This document shows, piece after piece, positions 15,906 to 23,639 of a DNA stretch of 35,082 nucleotides. Origin of the DNA: an uncultured Alphaproteobacteria bacterium (GTDB lineage: Bacteria > Pseudomonadota > Alphaproteobacteria > Rs-D84). The position numbers and the translations under genes are program-made. Each line of letters opens with the position of its first letter. Positions within the stretch are counted from its first letter, which is position 1. Below the pieces are notes generated by a model. The model searched no databases, was not told the DNA's origin, and worked only from the letters and a program-made list of their open reading frames with translations. The DNA lies in assembly GCA_944389345.1 (NCBI GenBank), contig CALXMA010000008.1, forward strand, positions 1 to 35,082, written 5' to 3'.

Positions 15906-16424
15906 ATGAAGCAGTTTCCGATTCTTTATTGGCCACGAAAAACAACCGCTGATACCGACTATCAATTGGCGCGCAAGGTTATAAACAGTGCGACGGGTGT
16001 AATGCCGGACGTTTTGACGGGTGATTTGGATTTGATGGGTATATTATCTGCGAATCCGAATGCGACGGTATATTATCCCGTGTTTTGTGAATCTACGGGT
16101 TGGTGGGGCGAATTATTGGGTGGCGATGCGATTGTAATTGACAAGATGATTATATCACCAGAATGTCAATTAATGGTTATTGAATCCGAACGCACTGCGA
16201 CGAAATCGGCACGCAGTGGAAAAAATCAACTGTTGGCGGCGGAAATTCGCCCGACCAGCGGTTTTTTCAAGAAAATGAATTCTGGGATTGCGACGGTTTC
16301 TGATATGTTGGCGACGGATGCGGGCACGATATTGGCGTTGTTCACCGGGAAAAGCCAGACACAATTCATAAATATTTTGGAATCTACGGGCAATTCGTAT
16401 TTGGGCTGTATTGGCCGATACTAA
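15906..16424 (+). CDS. Hypothetical protein, 172 aa
   Basis: I do not recognise this protein. It lacks a signal peptide and clear transmembrane segments. It starts MKQFPILYWPRK, has a central YYPVFCESTGWWGELLGG stretch and a C-terminal half with possible amphipathic helices, and contains three Cys in all. Base composition matches its neighbours, so recent transfer is not indicated. It lies between cluster gene E and rpmE, with its own -10 directly upstream. It could belong functionally to either neighbour; nothing in the sequence decides. Confidence 0.7.
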   Translation: MKQFPILYWPRKTTADTDYQLARKVINSATGVMPDVLTGDLDLMGILSANPNATVYYPVFCESTGWWGELLGGDAIVIDKMIISPECQLMVIESERTATKSARSGKNQLLAAEIRPTSGFFKKMNSGIATVSDMLATDAGTILALFTGKSQTQFINILESTGNSYLGCIGRY

Positions 16425-16438
16425 TGTGTTAATATTGC

Positions 16439-16466
16439 TTGATTTCTGGAAAAATAATTGTATAAT
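16439..16466 (+). promoter_or_regulatory. Promoter of rpmE
   Basis: TTGATT (16439-16444), a 16-nt spacer and TATAAT (16461-16466). The predicted start is near 16473, giving a leader of about 29 nt with AGGG before the ATG at 16502. Confidence 0.65.
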
Positions 16467-16501
16467 TTCCGGGCTTATGGAAATAATAAAAGGGTCAAAA
16501 G

Positions 16502-16714
16502 ATGAAAAAAGGCATTCATCCAGAATACTATGAAATTAACGTCACGATGACGGACGGCAACACGGTCAAGATGTATTCTTCTGTTAAAAAGGATTTGGTA
16601 TTATCCACAGATAACTTGAATCATTCGGCCTGGACGGGCCAGCGTACTAACGCCGGCGAAAAGGGCAAACGTGCCGCCGAATTCAAAAGTAAATTTGCTG
16701 GGTTCAAATTCTAA
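16502..16714 (+). CDS. rpmE: 50S ribosomal protein L31 (bL31)
   Basis: The 70-aa protein has the bL31 hallmarks: the N-terminal MKKGIHPEYYEINVTMTDG, a central HSAWTGQ and a C-terminal FKSKFAGFKF. Family length is about 70-90. The zinc-binding Cys residues of the C+ type are absent (no Cys at all), so this is a C- type protein that does not need zinc. It bridges the ribosomal subunits. The next gene (SuhB-like) starts 30 nt downstream and is probably co-transcribed. Confidence 0.9.
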   Translation: MKKGIHPEYYEINVTMTDGNTVKMYSSVKKDLVLSTDNLNHSAWTGQRTNAGEKGKRAAEFKSKFAGFKF

Positions 16715-16744
16715 AAACATTGCTGAAAACATTGGGACGAACAG

Positions 16745-17449
16745 ATGGAACTGCTGATTAAGGGTTCAACCGAATTAAACAAAATGTTTATGGCGTTGCA
16801 ACGGACCGCGTCCGGTTTGCGCCACGATTTTGGAGAAGTTGAAAACCTGCAACAGTCCCTGCGTGGTGCCCGTGATTTCGTTGCGCGTGCATCTGCCAGA
16901 ATCGAAGAAAGCATCCTGTCGGATTTGTTGTTGGTGCGTCCGTCGGCGGGATTGTTAACGCCGAATGTCACGCATGATGGCGATGGGCGTGATGAATTTG
17001 TTTTGGCGTTGTCGGGCGCGGGGAACTTTGTCCGTGGTAATCCGCATTTTGCGATTTCGTTGGCATTGCGTTCTAATGATGAAACGAAAATTGCACTGGT
17101 GTATTCCCCGATTGACGAACGCCTGTATTACGCAGAATCTGAACGTGGTGCGTATGTGTTTTCCGCATACCATTCTGCGCGCATACGCGTGTCCAATTTA
17201 TCAGAACCATCGGATGTAACGGTTGCATATAATACATCTGATGCGCGTGCCACGATTGGTGATGTGCGCCGTACCGGATGTCCCGCATTGGATTTGGCGT
17301 GGGTTGCGGCGGGTAAATTTGATGCGTATGTATCTGATCCGCTGGATTTTGCGGAAATTGCGGCGGGCGATTTGCTGGTCCGCGAAGCGGGCGGAAAAAT
17401 TCAAATGGACGCGGACTTGGTTGCGTCAAATGGTTGCATAGAATTATAA
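16745..17449 (+). CDS. SuhB/inositol-monophosphatase-like protein lacking catalytic residues
   Basis: The 234-aa protein follows the inositol monophosphatase fold order: an N-terminal GARDFVARASARIEESI, then GAGNFVRGNPHFAISLAL (family DPLDGTTNF...HFAISIAL), YSPIDERLYYAE, RTGCPALDLAWVAAGKFDAYV and AAGDLLVREAGGKI. The metal-binding residues are missing. The EE of the GEE motif is replaced by TPN, the DPLDGT motif by LALSGAG, and the WDxAAG motif by FAEIAAG. A phosphatase is therefore unlikely. Known: E. coli SuhB helps the Nus antitermination complex in rRNA synthesis, a role reported not to need its catalytic activity. Linkage to rpmE would suit a retained RNA or ribosome role, but this is inference. 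Confidence 0.75.
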   Translation: MELLIKGSTELNKMFMALQRTASGLRHDFGEVENLQQSLRGARDFVARASARIEESILSDLLLVRPSAGLLTPNVTHDGDGRDEFVLALSGAGNFVRGNPHFAISLALRSNDETKIALVYSPIDERLYYAESERGAYVFSAYHSARIRVSNLSEPSDVTVAYNTSDARATIGDVRRTGCPALDLAWVAAGKFDAYVSDPLDFAEIAAGDLLVREAGGKIQMDADLVASNGCIEL

Positions 17450-17497
17450 AAAAAATTACCCGTTTTTGTTTCGGATAAAATTGTTGAAACAGATAAT

Positions 17498-17523
17498 AAA
17501 AAAACCGCCATTTTGGCGGTTTT
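17498..17523 (-). terminator. Intrinsic terminator, stronger on the minus strand
   Basis: AAAACCGCCA pairs with TGGCGGTTTT around a short loop. There are seven T in a row on the minus strand but only four on the plus strand. It therefore best serves the minus-strand ncRNA from about 17620, and may also stop rpmE-suhB transcription. Confidence 0.8.
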
Positions 17524-17620
17524 AATCTTGGTGACCCGGCAATAAATCAAATGTGTTTTTCAGGAGAGAGAAACACTGCCGACCCGCCGGGTCAATATAA
17601 TACTGAACTCTCCCTACAAC
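17498..17620 (-). ncRNA. Putative structured small RNA of about 120 nt, unassigned
   Basis: On the minus strand an extended -10 TGATATAAT (17635-17627) is followed about 7 nt later by a predicted start near 17620. An intrinsic terminator at 17523-17498 closes the transcript. In between, a 9-bp stem forms from 17586-17594 with 17532-17540 (TGACCCGGC/GCCGGGTCA). Inside it is a hairpin 17553-17558/17571-17576 (GTGTTT/AAACAC). Its loop CTCTCTCC can pair with GGGAGAG near the 5' end (17608-17614), a potential pseudoknot. GACCC/GGGTC at 17581-17593 can form an alternative hairpin. No open reading frame is apparent in this stretch. It might be a 6S-type or lineage-specific RNA; I recognise no family. 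Confidence 0.55.
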
Positions 17621-17626
17621 GTGGGT

Positions 17627-17635
17627 ATTATATCA
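17627..17635 (-). promoter_or_regulatory. Extended -10 promoter for the minus-strand small RNA
   Basis: TGATATAAT on the minus strand, with TATAAT at 17632-17627. The -35 is weak (TGGAAT at 17 nt). The same motif type drives several protein genes in the window. Confidence 0.55.
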
Positions 17636-17686
17636 TATATTTTTTTGCGATTCCATAAAAATTTATCAAAATCGTATTTACGATGA

Positions 17687-17713
17687 TTTACACAAAACTT
17701 GCAAAGATAAAAT
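17687..17713 (+). promoter_or_regulatory. Possible promoter of the PBP1A gene
   Basis: TTTACA (17687-17692) and TAAAAT (17708-17713) at a short 15-nt spacing, in AT-rich DNA 24 nt before the ATG at 17737. Weak evidence only. Confidence 0.35.
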
Positions 17714-17736
17714 AAATATCCTAAGATTCAAAAGTT

Positions 17737-19785
17737 ATGAAATTCAAGAAATTTTTACGTATTTTTTTGAACATCTTGTTCTGGGGATTCACGTTTGGTA
17801 TCGCGGCATTGGCGATATTACTGTTAATTTACGGGAACGATTTACCAGATTATAAAAAATTGGCGACATATGCACCACCGGTTGCGACGCGTCTGTACGC
17901 ATCTGATGGCAGTTTGTTAATCGAATACGCCGAAGAACGCCGTGTATTTATTGACTTTGACGATTTACCGCCCCAGTTGGTAAATGCGTTCATTGCGGCC
18001 GAAGATCAAAATTTCTGGACACATCCCGGCATTGATATCCAGGGTATAACCCGCGCGGCGGTAAATAATGGGTTGCGTATGTTGGGCTTTGACGCGCGTT
18101 TTTCTGGTGCGTCCACAATCACGCAACAGGTGGCCAAGAATTTCTTTTTAACGTCTGAACGCACGATTTCGCGCAAGATAAAAGAGGCTATATTGGCCAT
18201 GCGTCTGGAACGTACATTTTCCAAAGAACATATTTTGACACTGTACCTGAATCAAATATATTTGGGGGCGCGTGCGTATGGTGTTGGTTCGGCGGCATTG
18301 ATGTATTTTAATAAACCTGTATCTGAATTAACGCTGTCTGAATGCGCATTTTTGGCCGCTTTGCCCAAGGCGCCAAATAACCGCGACCATGCCATAGAAC
18401 GTCGTAATTATGTTTTGAACCGTATGGTGGACGAAGGATATATAACCCAATCCGATGCGACCACGGCGATGGCGGAACCATTAAATATCAACAGTGGTTT
18501 TACCGCCCAAATGGATGCAGATTTTCAATACTTTGCCGAAGATGTCCGTCGTCAATTATTAGAAACATTGGGGCGCGATACACTGTATAACCAGGGTCTG
18601 TACATAAAAACGACCATTGTCCCGGAATTACAGCACGCGGCCAGTTCTGCGTTAAACAAAGAACTGGACAGATATAATTCTGTTCGCGGTGAAAACGAAC
18701 CGAAATTACAGGGCGCGATTATTGCGATGAATCCGCACACTGGGCGTATTGTCGCGATGTCTGGGGGGCGTTCATTCGCGGACAGTTCGTTTAATCGCGC
18801 GACCCAGGCCATGCGTCAAATCGGCAGTACGATAAAACCATTTGTGTATCTGGCGGCGCTGGAACGCGGAATGTCGCCCCAGGCATTAATATTGGATGCA
18901 CCGATTGTTGGTTGGCGCGAAGATAATTCTTTGTGGAAACCTGAAAATTACGACAAAAAATTCTTGGGTGATATTCCGTTGCGTTATGCACTGGAAACAT
19001 CGCGTAATGTTCCCGCGGTCCGATTGGTGCAACAGTTGGGCGTTGAAAACGCCATAGAGGTTGCACAACGCTTTGGTGTATATCCGCCAGATTTGAAAAA
19101 TGTAAATTTGTCTTTGGCACTGGGGTCTGGTGAAACGACACTGGAACGTTTGGTGTTGGGTTATTCGGCGTTTGTAAACGGTGGCCACGTGGTTCAACCT
19201 AAATTGGTTGATTATATCGAAGACAGATATGGTCGTGTCATAAATGGCCCAGAAACGGAATTAATCGAATGGCAACCAGATATGTTGCCACCGGAACGCG
19301 TTGATGAAAACGAACCGTTGTCTGACCCACAAAGTCTGTATCAAATGGTGTCTATTTTACAGGGCGTTGTTGAACGTGGTACCGGGAAACAGGCACGTGT
19401 TCCGGGGCATACAATTGCTGGTAAAACGGGCACGACGAATGATGTCAAAGATATATGGTTTGTCGGATTTTCCAAGAATCTGATTGCCGGCGTTTATTTG
19501 GGCTTTGATATGCCACGTCCGTTGGGCACCGGCGCGGGCAGTCATATGGCCGCGCGCGTATTTGCGGATTTTATGAAGACCGCATTGGCCAATGAAAAAG
19601 ACCAGGCATTTTCCATTCCGGACGGATTGACATTTGTTCGTGTTAACAGAATGTCCGGGGCGGCCGCCACCGAAGATCCAAACGGCACCATTATTACCGA
19701 GGCGTTTAAGCCGGGCCAGCATCCAAATCCGGCGCCTGCGACCAAGGCAACTACAACGGGGCCGGTTGTTGGTGGCGTATTTTAA
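17737..19785 (+). CDS. mrcA: Penicillin-binding protein 1A (bifunctional transglycosylase/transpeptidase)
   Basis: The 682-aa class A PBP has one N-terminal transmembrane anchor (about residues 10-32). The GT51 glycosyltransferase domain has E89-D-Q-N-F-W-T-H-P-G, GASTITQQVAKN (124-135), KIKEAILAMRLE and HILTLYLNQIYLG. The transpeptidase domain has S364-T-I-K367, S422-R-N424 and K563-T-G565. It polymerises lipid II into glycan strands and cross-links the stem peptides in the periplasm. Many proteobacterial PBP1A proteins are about 800-850 aa, so this is a compact form with little or no inserted domain between the two catalytic modules. The short low-complexity tail is Pro/Ala/Thr-rich. It leads the mraY-ftsW-murG block. 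Confidence 0.95.
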   Translation: MKFKKFLRIFLNILFWGFTFGIAALAILLLIYGNDLPDYKKLATYAPPVATRLYASDGSLLIEYAEERRVFIDFDDLPPQLVNAFIAAEDQNFWTHPGIDIQGITRAAVNNGLRMLGFDARFSGASTITQQVAKNFFLTSERTISRKIKEAILAMRLERTFSKEHILTLYLNQIYLGARAYGVGSAALMYFNKPVSELTLSECAFLAALPKAPNNRDHAIERRNYVLNRMVDEGYITQSDATTAMAEPLNINSGFTAQMDADFQYFAEDVRRQLLETLGRDTLYNQGLYIKTTIVPELQHAASSALNKELDRYNSVRGENEPKLQGAIIAMNPHTGRIVAMSGGRSFADSSFNRATQAMRQIGSTIKPFVYLAALERGMSPQALILDAPIVGWREDNSLWKPENYDKKFLGDIPLRYALETSRNVPAVRLVQQLGVENAIEVAQRFGVYPPDLKNVNLSLALGSGETTLERLVLGYSAFVNGGHVVQPKLVDYIEDRYGRVINGPETELIEWQPDMLPPERVDENEPLSDPQSLYQMVSILQGVVERGTGKQARVPGHTIAGKTGTTNDVKDIWFVGFSKNLIAGVYLGFDMPRPLGTGAGSHMAARVFADFMKTALANEKDQAFSIPDGLTFVRVNRMSGAAATEDPNGTIITEAFKPGQHPNPAPATKATTTGPVVGGVF

Positions 19786-19792
19786 TAAATTG

Positions 19793-19801
19793 TGGTATAA
19801 T
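19793..19801 (+). promoter_or_regulatory. Extended -10 promoter of the small lipoprotein gene
   Basis: TGGTATAAT with TATAAT at 19796-19801, placed just after the PBP1A stop. The predicted leader is about 25 nt, with a GGGGGG Shine-Dalgarno before the ATG at 19833. Confidence 0.6.
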
Positions 19802-19832
19802 ATGGGCAAAGGTTTTTCTGATGGGGGGCAAG

Positions 19833-20126
19833 ATGAAGAAATTATTTGCGATTTTATGTTTGGGGTTAATTGTTGGCGGATGTGAATCTGAAAATCCGGT
19901 CATCCAGTGTGGTGGATATTCCGTTGAAATTACCATGTCCCAAGATGGCGAAACGTTGAATGCGAATATCAATGGCGACGAAATGGTCTTGACGCACGCG
20001 ATATCTGCATCTGGGGCGCGTTATGTTGGTGAATTGAATGACACGATTGTAACGTTGTGGAACCAGGGCAACGATTGGACGATGTTTTTGAACGATGACG
20101 CACCAATAGAATGCACCAGCAAATAA
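19833..20126 (+). CDS. Small predicted lipoprotein, 97 aa
   Basis: MKKLFAILCLGLIVGGC is a lipoprotein signal with lipobox IVGGC, making C17 the predicted lipidated first residue. After it comes an 80-residue domain of alternating hydrophilic/hydrophobic strands (VEITMSQDGETLNANINGD, TIVTLWNQGNDW) with one further Cys pair partner candidate (C24) and C94. The ATG at 19821 is in frame but lies inside the Shine-Dalgarno-like G run, so 19833 is preferred. No family is recognised. Its place between PBP1A and mraY suggests an envelope role, but this is guilt by association. Confidence 0.7.
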   Translation: MKKLFAILCLGLIVGGCESENPVIQCGGYSVEITMSQDGETLNANINGDEMVLTHAISASGARYVGELNDTIVTLWNQGNDWTMFLNDDAPIECTSK

Positions 20127-20181
20127 CTTTTGTTTTATAATATTTATGTGATAGAATGTCAGCATAAGAAGGAGATTTTTT

Positions 20182-21270
20182 ATGCTGACATCTTTGTTTT
20201 TGGAACGTGGTGTTTCTTTCTTTGCCAGTGGATGGACCCAGTTTGCGTTGGCGTTTGGTCTGGCATTTTTAATAGTTTTGTTATTCGGGCGTCCGTTTAT
20301 TAACGCCATGCACCGCATTCAAAAACGGGGCCAACCAATCAGTGAAAATGTCCCCCAATCCCATCGGGCCAAGGCCGGTACCCCGACAATGGGCGGACTG
20401 TTGGTGAATGTCGCCATTATTATCCCCAGTATTTTATTTATGCCCATATTAAATCCGACGGGTTGGATTGCGTTATTGGCACTGGTGATGTTTGGTGCGA
20501 TTGGATTCTTTGATGATTATAAAAAGGTCGTATCCCAATCCAAAAAGGCGTCTAATGGTTTGTCGCCGATGTTGCGCCTGGGGCTAGAAGCGATATGTGT
20601 AATCATTTTGGCGTATTTGATTAACCAGACGATACCGCTGTACATTCCGGAATTATCGTTGGCGTTGCCGTTTGGAATCATTTTACCATTGGGTATATTC
20701 TATTACGTATTTGCGTATTTTGTCATCGCGGGCAGTGCGAACGCCACAAACATCACAGATGGTTTGGACGGTATGTTGGCCAAGATATATATGCCTGTGT
20801 TGGTCGTATTGGTTGTTGCGTTGTACGGGGCGACCCGTATTGGATTTATGGACACGGTTATGTTCTTGCCGACGGCCAGTGGCCTGTATGCGCCATTGGG
20901 GGCGGCGTTTGGTGCCGTGCTGGGGTTCTTGTGGTTTAATGCGCGTCCGGCGTCGATATTTATGGGCGATGTTGGTTCGTTGGCGTTGGGCGGATTTATG
21001 GGTACGGTTGCGATGCTGTTAAAGTCTGAAATAATAATGGCAATATCTGCGGGTATGATGGTTTTGATATTGCTGTCGTCTTTTATCCAGACGATGTATT
21101 TCAAGGCCACACGCAAAATCACGGGCACGGGGCGTCGTGTGTTTTTACGTGCGCCGTTGCACCACCATTTCGAAGAATTGGGATGGCCAGAAACAAAAAT
21201 TGTCGACAGATTTTTTATAATGTCGATACTGTTTTCTGGATTGGCATTGGTTTTATTAAAATTTGCATAA
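20182..21270 (+). CDS. mraY: Phospho-N-acetylmuramoyl-pentapeptide transferase (lipid I synthase)
   Basis: The 362-aa protein is polytopic with about ten membrane segments and all MraY marks. These are SHRAKAGTPTMGG, the Asp pair D111-D112 (FDDYKK), NATNITDGLDG (D193, D196), MGDVGSLALGG and the late HHHFEELGWPE motif. It transfers phospho-MurNAc-pentapeptide to undecaprenyl phosphate on the inner face of the membrane, giving lipid I, the substrate of MurG. A strong AAGGAG Shine-Dalgarno precedes the ATG; TATAAT at 20136-20141 may be its -10. Unlike the classical cluster, murD does not follow; an intrinsic terminator and then ftsW come next. Confidence 0.97.
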   Translation: MLTSLFLERGVSFFASGWTQFALAFGLAFLIVLLFGRPFINAMHRIQKRGQPISENVPQSHRAKAGTPTMGGLLVNVAIIIPSILFMPILNPTGWIALLALVMFGAIGFFDDYKKVVSQSKKASNGLSPMLRLGLEAICVIILAYLINQTIPLYIPELSLALPFGIILPLGIFYYVFAYFVIAGSANATNITDGLDGMLAKIYMPVLVVLVVALYGATRIGFMDTVMFLPTASGLYAPLGAAFGAVLGFLWFNARPASIFMGDVGSLALGGFMGTVAMLLKSEIIMAISAGMMVLILLSSFIQTMYFKATRKITGTGRRVFLRAPLHHHFEELGWPETKIVDRFFIMSILFSGLALVLLKFA

Positions 21271-21280
21271 ATATATGCAC

Positions 21281-21307
21281 AAAAACCCCGAACTTTCGGG
21301 GGTTTTT
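21281..21307 (+). terminator. Intrinsic terminator after mraY
   Basis: AAAACCCCGAA/TTCGGGGTTTT-type stem with a very small loop followed by T residues, 10 nt after the mraY stop. It separates mraY from ftsW transcriptionally. Confidence 0.85.
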
Positions 21308-21345
21308 ATAAAAATATTTTCACCAGTACATTTTCTTGAAAAAGA

Positions 21346-21354
21346 TGATATAAT
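21346..21354 (+). promoter_or_regulatory. Extended -10 promoter of ftsW
   Basis: TGATATAAT with TATAAT at 21349-21354. The ATG at 21364 is 9 nt further, predicting a leader of about 3 nt or none. No Shine-Dalgarno is visible. Confidence 0.6.
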
Positions 21355-21363
21355 TCCATTGAA

Positions 21364-22503
21364 ATGATAAGACGAACCGAAGAAAGTAAACTGACCAGTT
21401 GGTATTTTGAAATAGACCGGCGTTTGTTGGGCTATGTGTTATTTATGATTTTTGTCAGCGTTGTGTTCATGATATCGGCGGGATCGGTTGCGGCGGAACG
21501 CATCGGCCAACCGTGGAATTTCTTTATAGTCAAAGCGATACCGTTTTACTTTTTGGGGATATTGGCATTACTGGGGTTCAGTATGGTCAATCGTCGGATT
21601 GTTATGTTGGCGTCAATCGCGGACATCGCGTTGGGATTGCTGTTATTATTGATAACGTTTATATTGCCACATCCGATAAATGGTTCGGACCGATTTGTAT
21701 CACTGGGGTTTGTGAACCTGATGCCGTCGGATATAATGAAGCCCGGGTTTATCATAATAACTGCGTGGTTTTTGTCCAAGATGCGCGAAACGTACGGGGC
21801 CGATATATTCTTTAATAAATCCGCGTGGCAGTTCAAGTGGTTGTCTTGGTGGCCATATTTGATAACGTTTGCGATTTCATTGGCGATAATATTCCAACAC
21901 CCGGATTTGGGGACGTCTATCTTGTATTTGGCTGTGCTGGGGGCGATGTTGTTTATTGCGGGTTTACCAATGTCGGTCATACCTGTTTTGGGCGGTGTTT
22001 TAATTGGTATGTTGGCGGTGGCGTTTTTTGCGTTTGGCCACGTGCACGACCGTATAATTTCATTTTTTACCGGTACGGGCGACACGTACCAGGTGACCCA
22101 GTCTATCCAATCTATTCAGCATGGTGGCCTGTTGGGCAGTGGCGATGACGCATTCGTGAAACAGTCTTTGCCCGACGCGCACACAGACTTTATATTCGCG
22201 GCAATTGCCGAAGATGCGGGGGCCATAGTGGCGTGTCTGTTGCTGGTATTATTGCTGTTGGTGTTAAAGCGCTTGGTTGTTGATGCGACAAATGCGCGCG
22301 ACAGATTTGTTTTCTATGCGGCGGGTGGCACGGTGGCGTTGTTTGGTGCCCAGGTGTGCATTAATTTGATGTCGACATTGCACCTGTTCGCGCCCAAGGG
22401 TATGACATTACCGTTCATATCGTACGGGGGCAGTTCGCTGTTATCATACTGTATATTGTTTGGAATGATTTTGGCAATTGTCCGCGAAGATAAATGGTCA
22501 TAA
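21364..22503 (+). CDS. ftsW: SEDS glycosyltransferase FtsW (septal peptidoglycan polymerase)
   Basis: The 379-aa protein has about ten membrane segments and the SEDS family blocks. These are NGSDRFVSLG, PSDIMKPG (E. coli FtsW P-S-E-x-x-K), FQHPDLGT, the extracellular QSIQSIQHGGLLGSG and KQSLPDAHTDFIFAAIAED, and the terminal PKGMTLPFISYGGSS. It polymerises lipid II at the division septum with a class B PBP. Position before murG favours FtsW over RodA. The gene begins right after a -10 element with no Shine-Dalgarno. murG follows 18 nt downstream and is probably co-transcribed. Confidence 0.93.
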   Translation: MIRRTEESKLTSWYFEIDRRLLGYVLFMIFVSVVFMISAGSVAAERIGQPWNFFIVKAIPFYFLGILALLGFSMVNRRIVMLASIADIALGLLLLLITFILPHPINGSDRFVSLGFVNLMPSDIMKPGFIIITAWFLSKMRETYGADIFFNKSAWQFKWLSWWPYLITFAISLAIIFQHPDLGTSILYLAVLGAMLFIAGLPMSVIPVLGGVLIGMLAVAFFAFGHVHDRIISFFTGTGDTYQVTQSIQSIQHGGLLGSGDDAFVKQSLPDAHTDFIFAAIAEDAGAIVACLLLVLLLLVLKRLVVDATNARDRFVFYAAGGTVALFGAQVCINLMSTLHLFAPKGMTLPFISYGGSSLLSYCILFGMILAIVREDKWS

Positions 22504-22521
22504 GACAAAGGGGATAAAAAT

Positions 22522-23568
22522 ATGAAAATATGGATTGCAACAGGTGGCACCGGGGGACATGTCTTTCCCGCACTCAGTGTTGCCCAAGAATTAACATCGC
22601 GCGGACACAGGGTTATAATATCGCGTGATGGTCGGGTCAAGAAAATGGTTGCCGACGGTGCGCCGGCCGGTGCACGTATTGTGTCTGTGTGGGCATCTGG
22701 GGTTGGCGCCAAAAGTAAAATGCACCAGGTTTTGGCATTGTCCAAGATTGGCCTGTCCGCGATGTGGTTGGTGTTGCGTTTTGTGTTTTCGCGTCCTGAT
22801 CGTATGGTTGCGTTTGGTGGATACGCATCTGTGCCGGCGGTGTTTGCGGCGCACATATGGCATATACCGACATTTTTGCATGAACAGAACGCGGTGATTG
22901 GTCGCGCGAACAAGTTTTCTATGCGGTGGGTTCGTACATTGATGACCAGTTTTCCAACCGTTGATGGCATCCCAGAAAATACGTCTGCACGTGTTGTGTA
23001 TACGGGTCTGCCGGTGCGCCGTGAATTTTTGGATTTGGCGGGTGCATCATTACCACATGCATCCAAATTGTTAATCACGGGCGGTTCATTGGGGGCCCAG
23101 ATTTTGGATGATGTTGTTCCAACCGCGATATTACAGATGAAAAATAAAAAGATTTTTATAACGCATCAAACACGTCCTGAAAATGTTGCGCGCCTGCAAA
23201 AATTATACGCAGAAAATAAAATTCGTGCGAATGTTTTGTCGTTCGTTCATGATATGGCGTCTGCGATTGCGGATTCAGATTTAATAATCGGTCGCAGTGG
23301 TGCCAGCACGGTCGTAGAACTGGAAACAATTGGTCGTCCTGCGATATTGGTTCCATTGGGAATAAACCCAGATCAAAATGCGAACGCGACCAGTTTTGCG
23401 AACTTGGGCGGTGGATTTAATATTCCCCAAGATAAATTTACACCGAAATGGTTGTCTGCGACATTGACGGAATTATTTGAAAATCCGTCGCGTCTGGACA
23501 AGATGGCAAAAAAAGCGTTGGTTCCGAATAACGCAGTAAAAATAATTGCGGATGAAGTAATAAAATAA
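22522..23568 (+). CDS. murG: UDP-GlcNAc:lipid I GlcNAc transferase
   Basis: The 348-aa GT28 glycosyltransferase has the N-terminal G-loop ATGGTGGHVFPAL (residues 6-18), FGGYASVP, HEQNAVIGRANK, a second G-loop ITGGSLGAQ, and the UDP-GlcNAc-binding segment IGRSGASTVVELETIGRPAILVPLG, then DQNANA. It adds GlcNAc to lipid I, producing lipid II at the inner leaflet of the membrane. An AAAGGGG Shine-Dalgarno precedes the ATG. It forms an operon with ftsW; murC, its usual neighbour, is not next. Confidence 0.96.
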   Translation: MKIWIATGGTGGHVFPALSVAQELTSRGHRVIISRDGRVKKMVADGAPAGARIVSVWASGVGAKSKMHQVLALSKIGLSAMWLVLRFVFSRPDRMVAFGGYASVPAVFAAHIWHIPTFLHEQNAVIGRANKFSMRWVRTLMTSFPTVDGIPENTSARVVYTGLPVRREFLDLAGASLPHASKLLITGGSLGAQILDDVVPTAILQMKNKKIFITHQTRPENVARLQKLYAENKIRANVLSFVHDMASAIADSDLIIGRSGASTVVELETIGRPAILVPLGINPDQNANATSFANLGGGFNIPQDKFTPKWLSATLTELFENPSRLDKMAKKALVPNNAVKIIADEVIK

Positions 23569-23639
23569 CATAAATTGCATTTTTCTGCTTGCTTGCGATT
23601 CGTCATTTGTTCTATGATGGATTAAGGAAGGAAAGGAAA

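Noticed and set aside
17498-17620. SRP RNA, tmRNA or RNase P RNA
   Set aside because: None of the conserved cores (SRP GGAA-loop domain, tmRNA tRNA-like end, RNase P GAGGAAAGTCC) is present on either strand.
17529-17640. Plus-strand riboswitch or leader for the PBP1A gene
   Set aside because: The promoter and the seven-T terminator orient the structure to the minus strand, and about 100 nt of AT-rich DNA separate it from the PBP1A start.
22314-23078. Minus-strand ORF of 254 aa
   Set aside because: Antisense to the ftsW end and murG, both of which have full family motifs.
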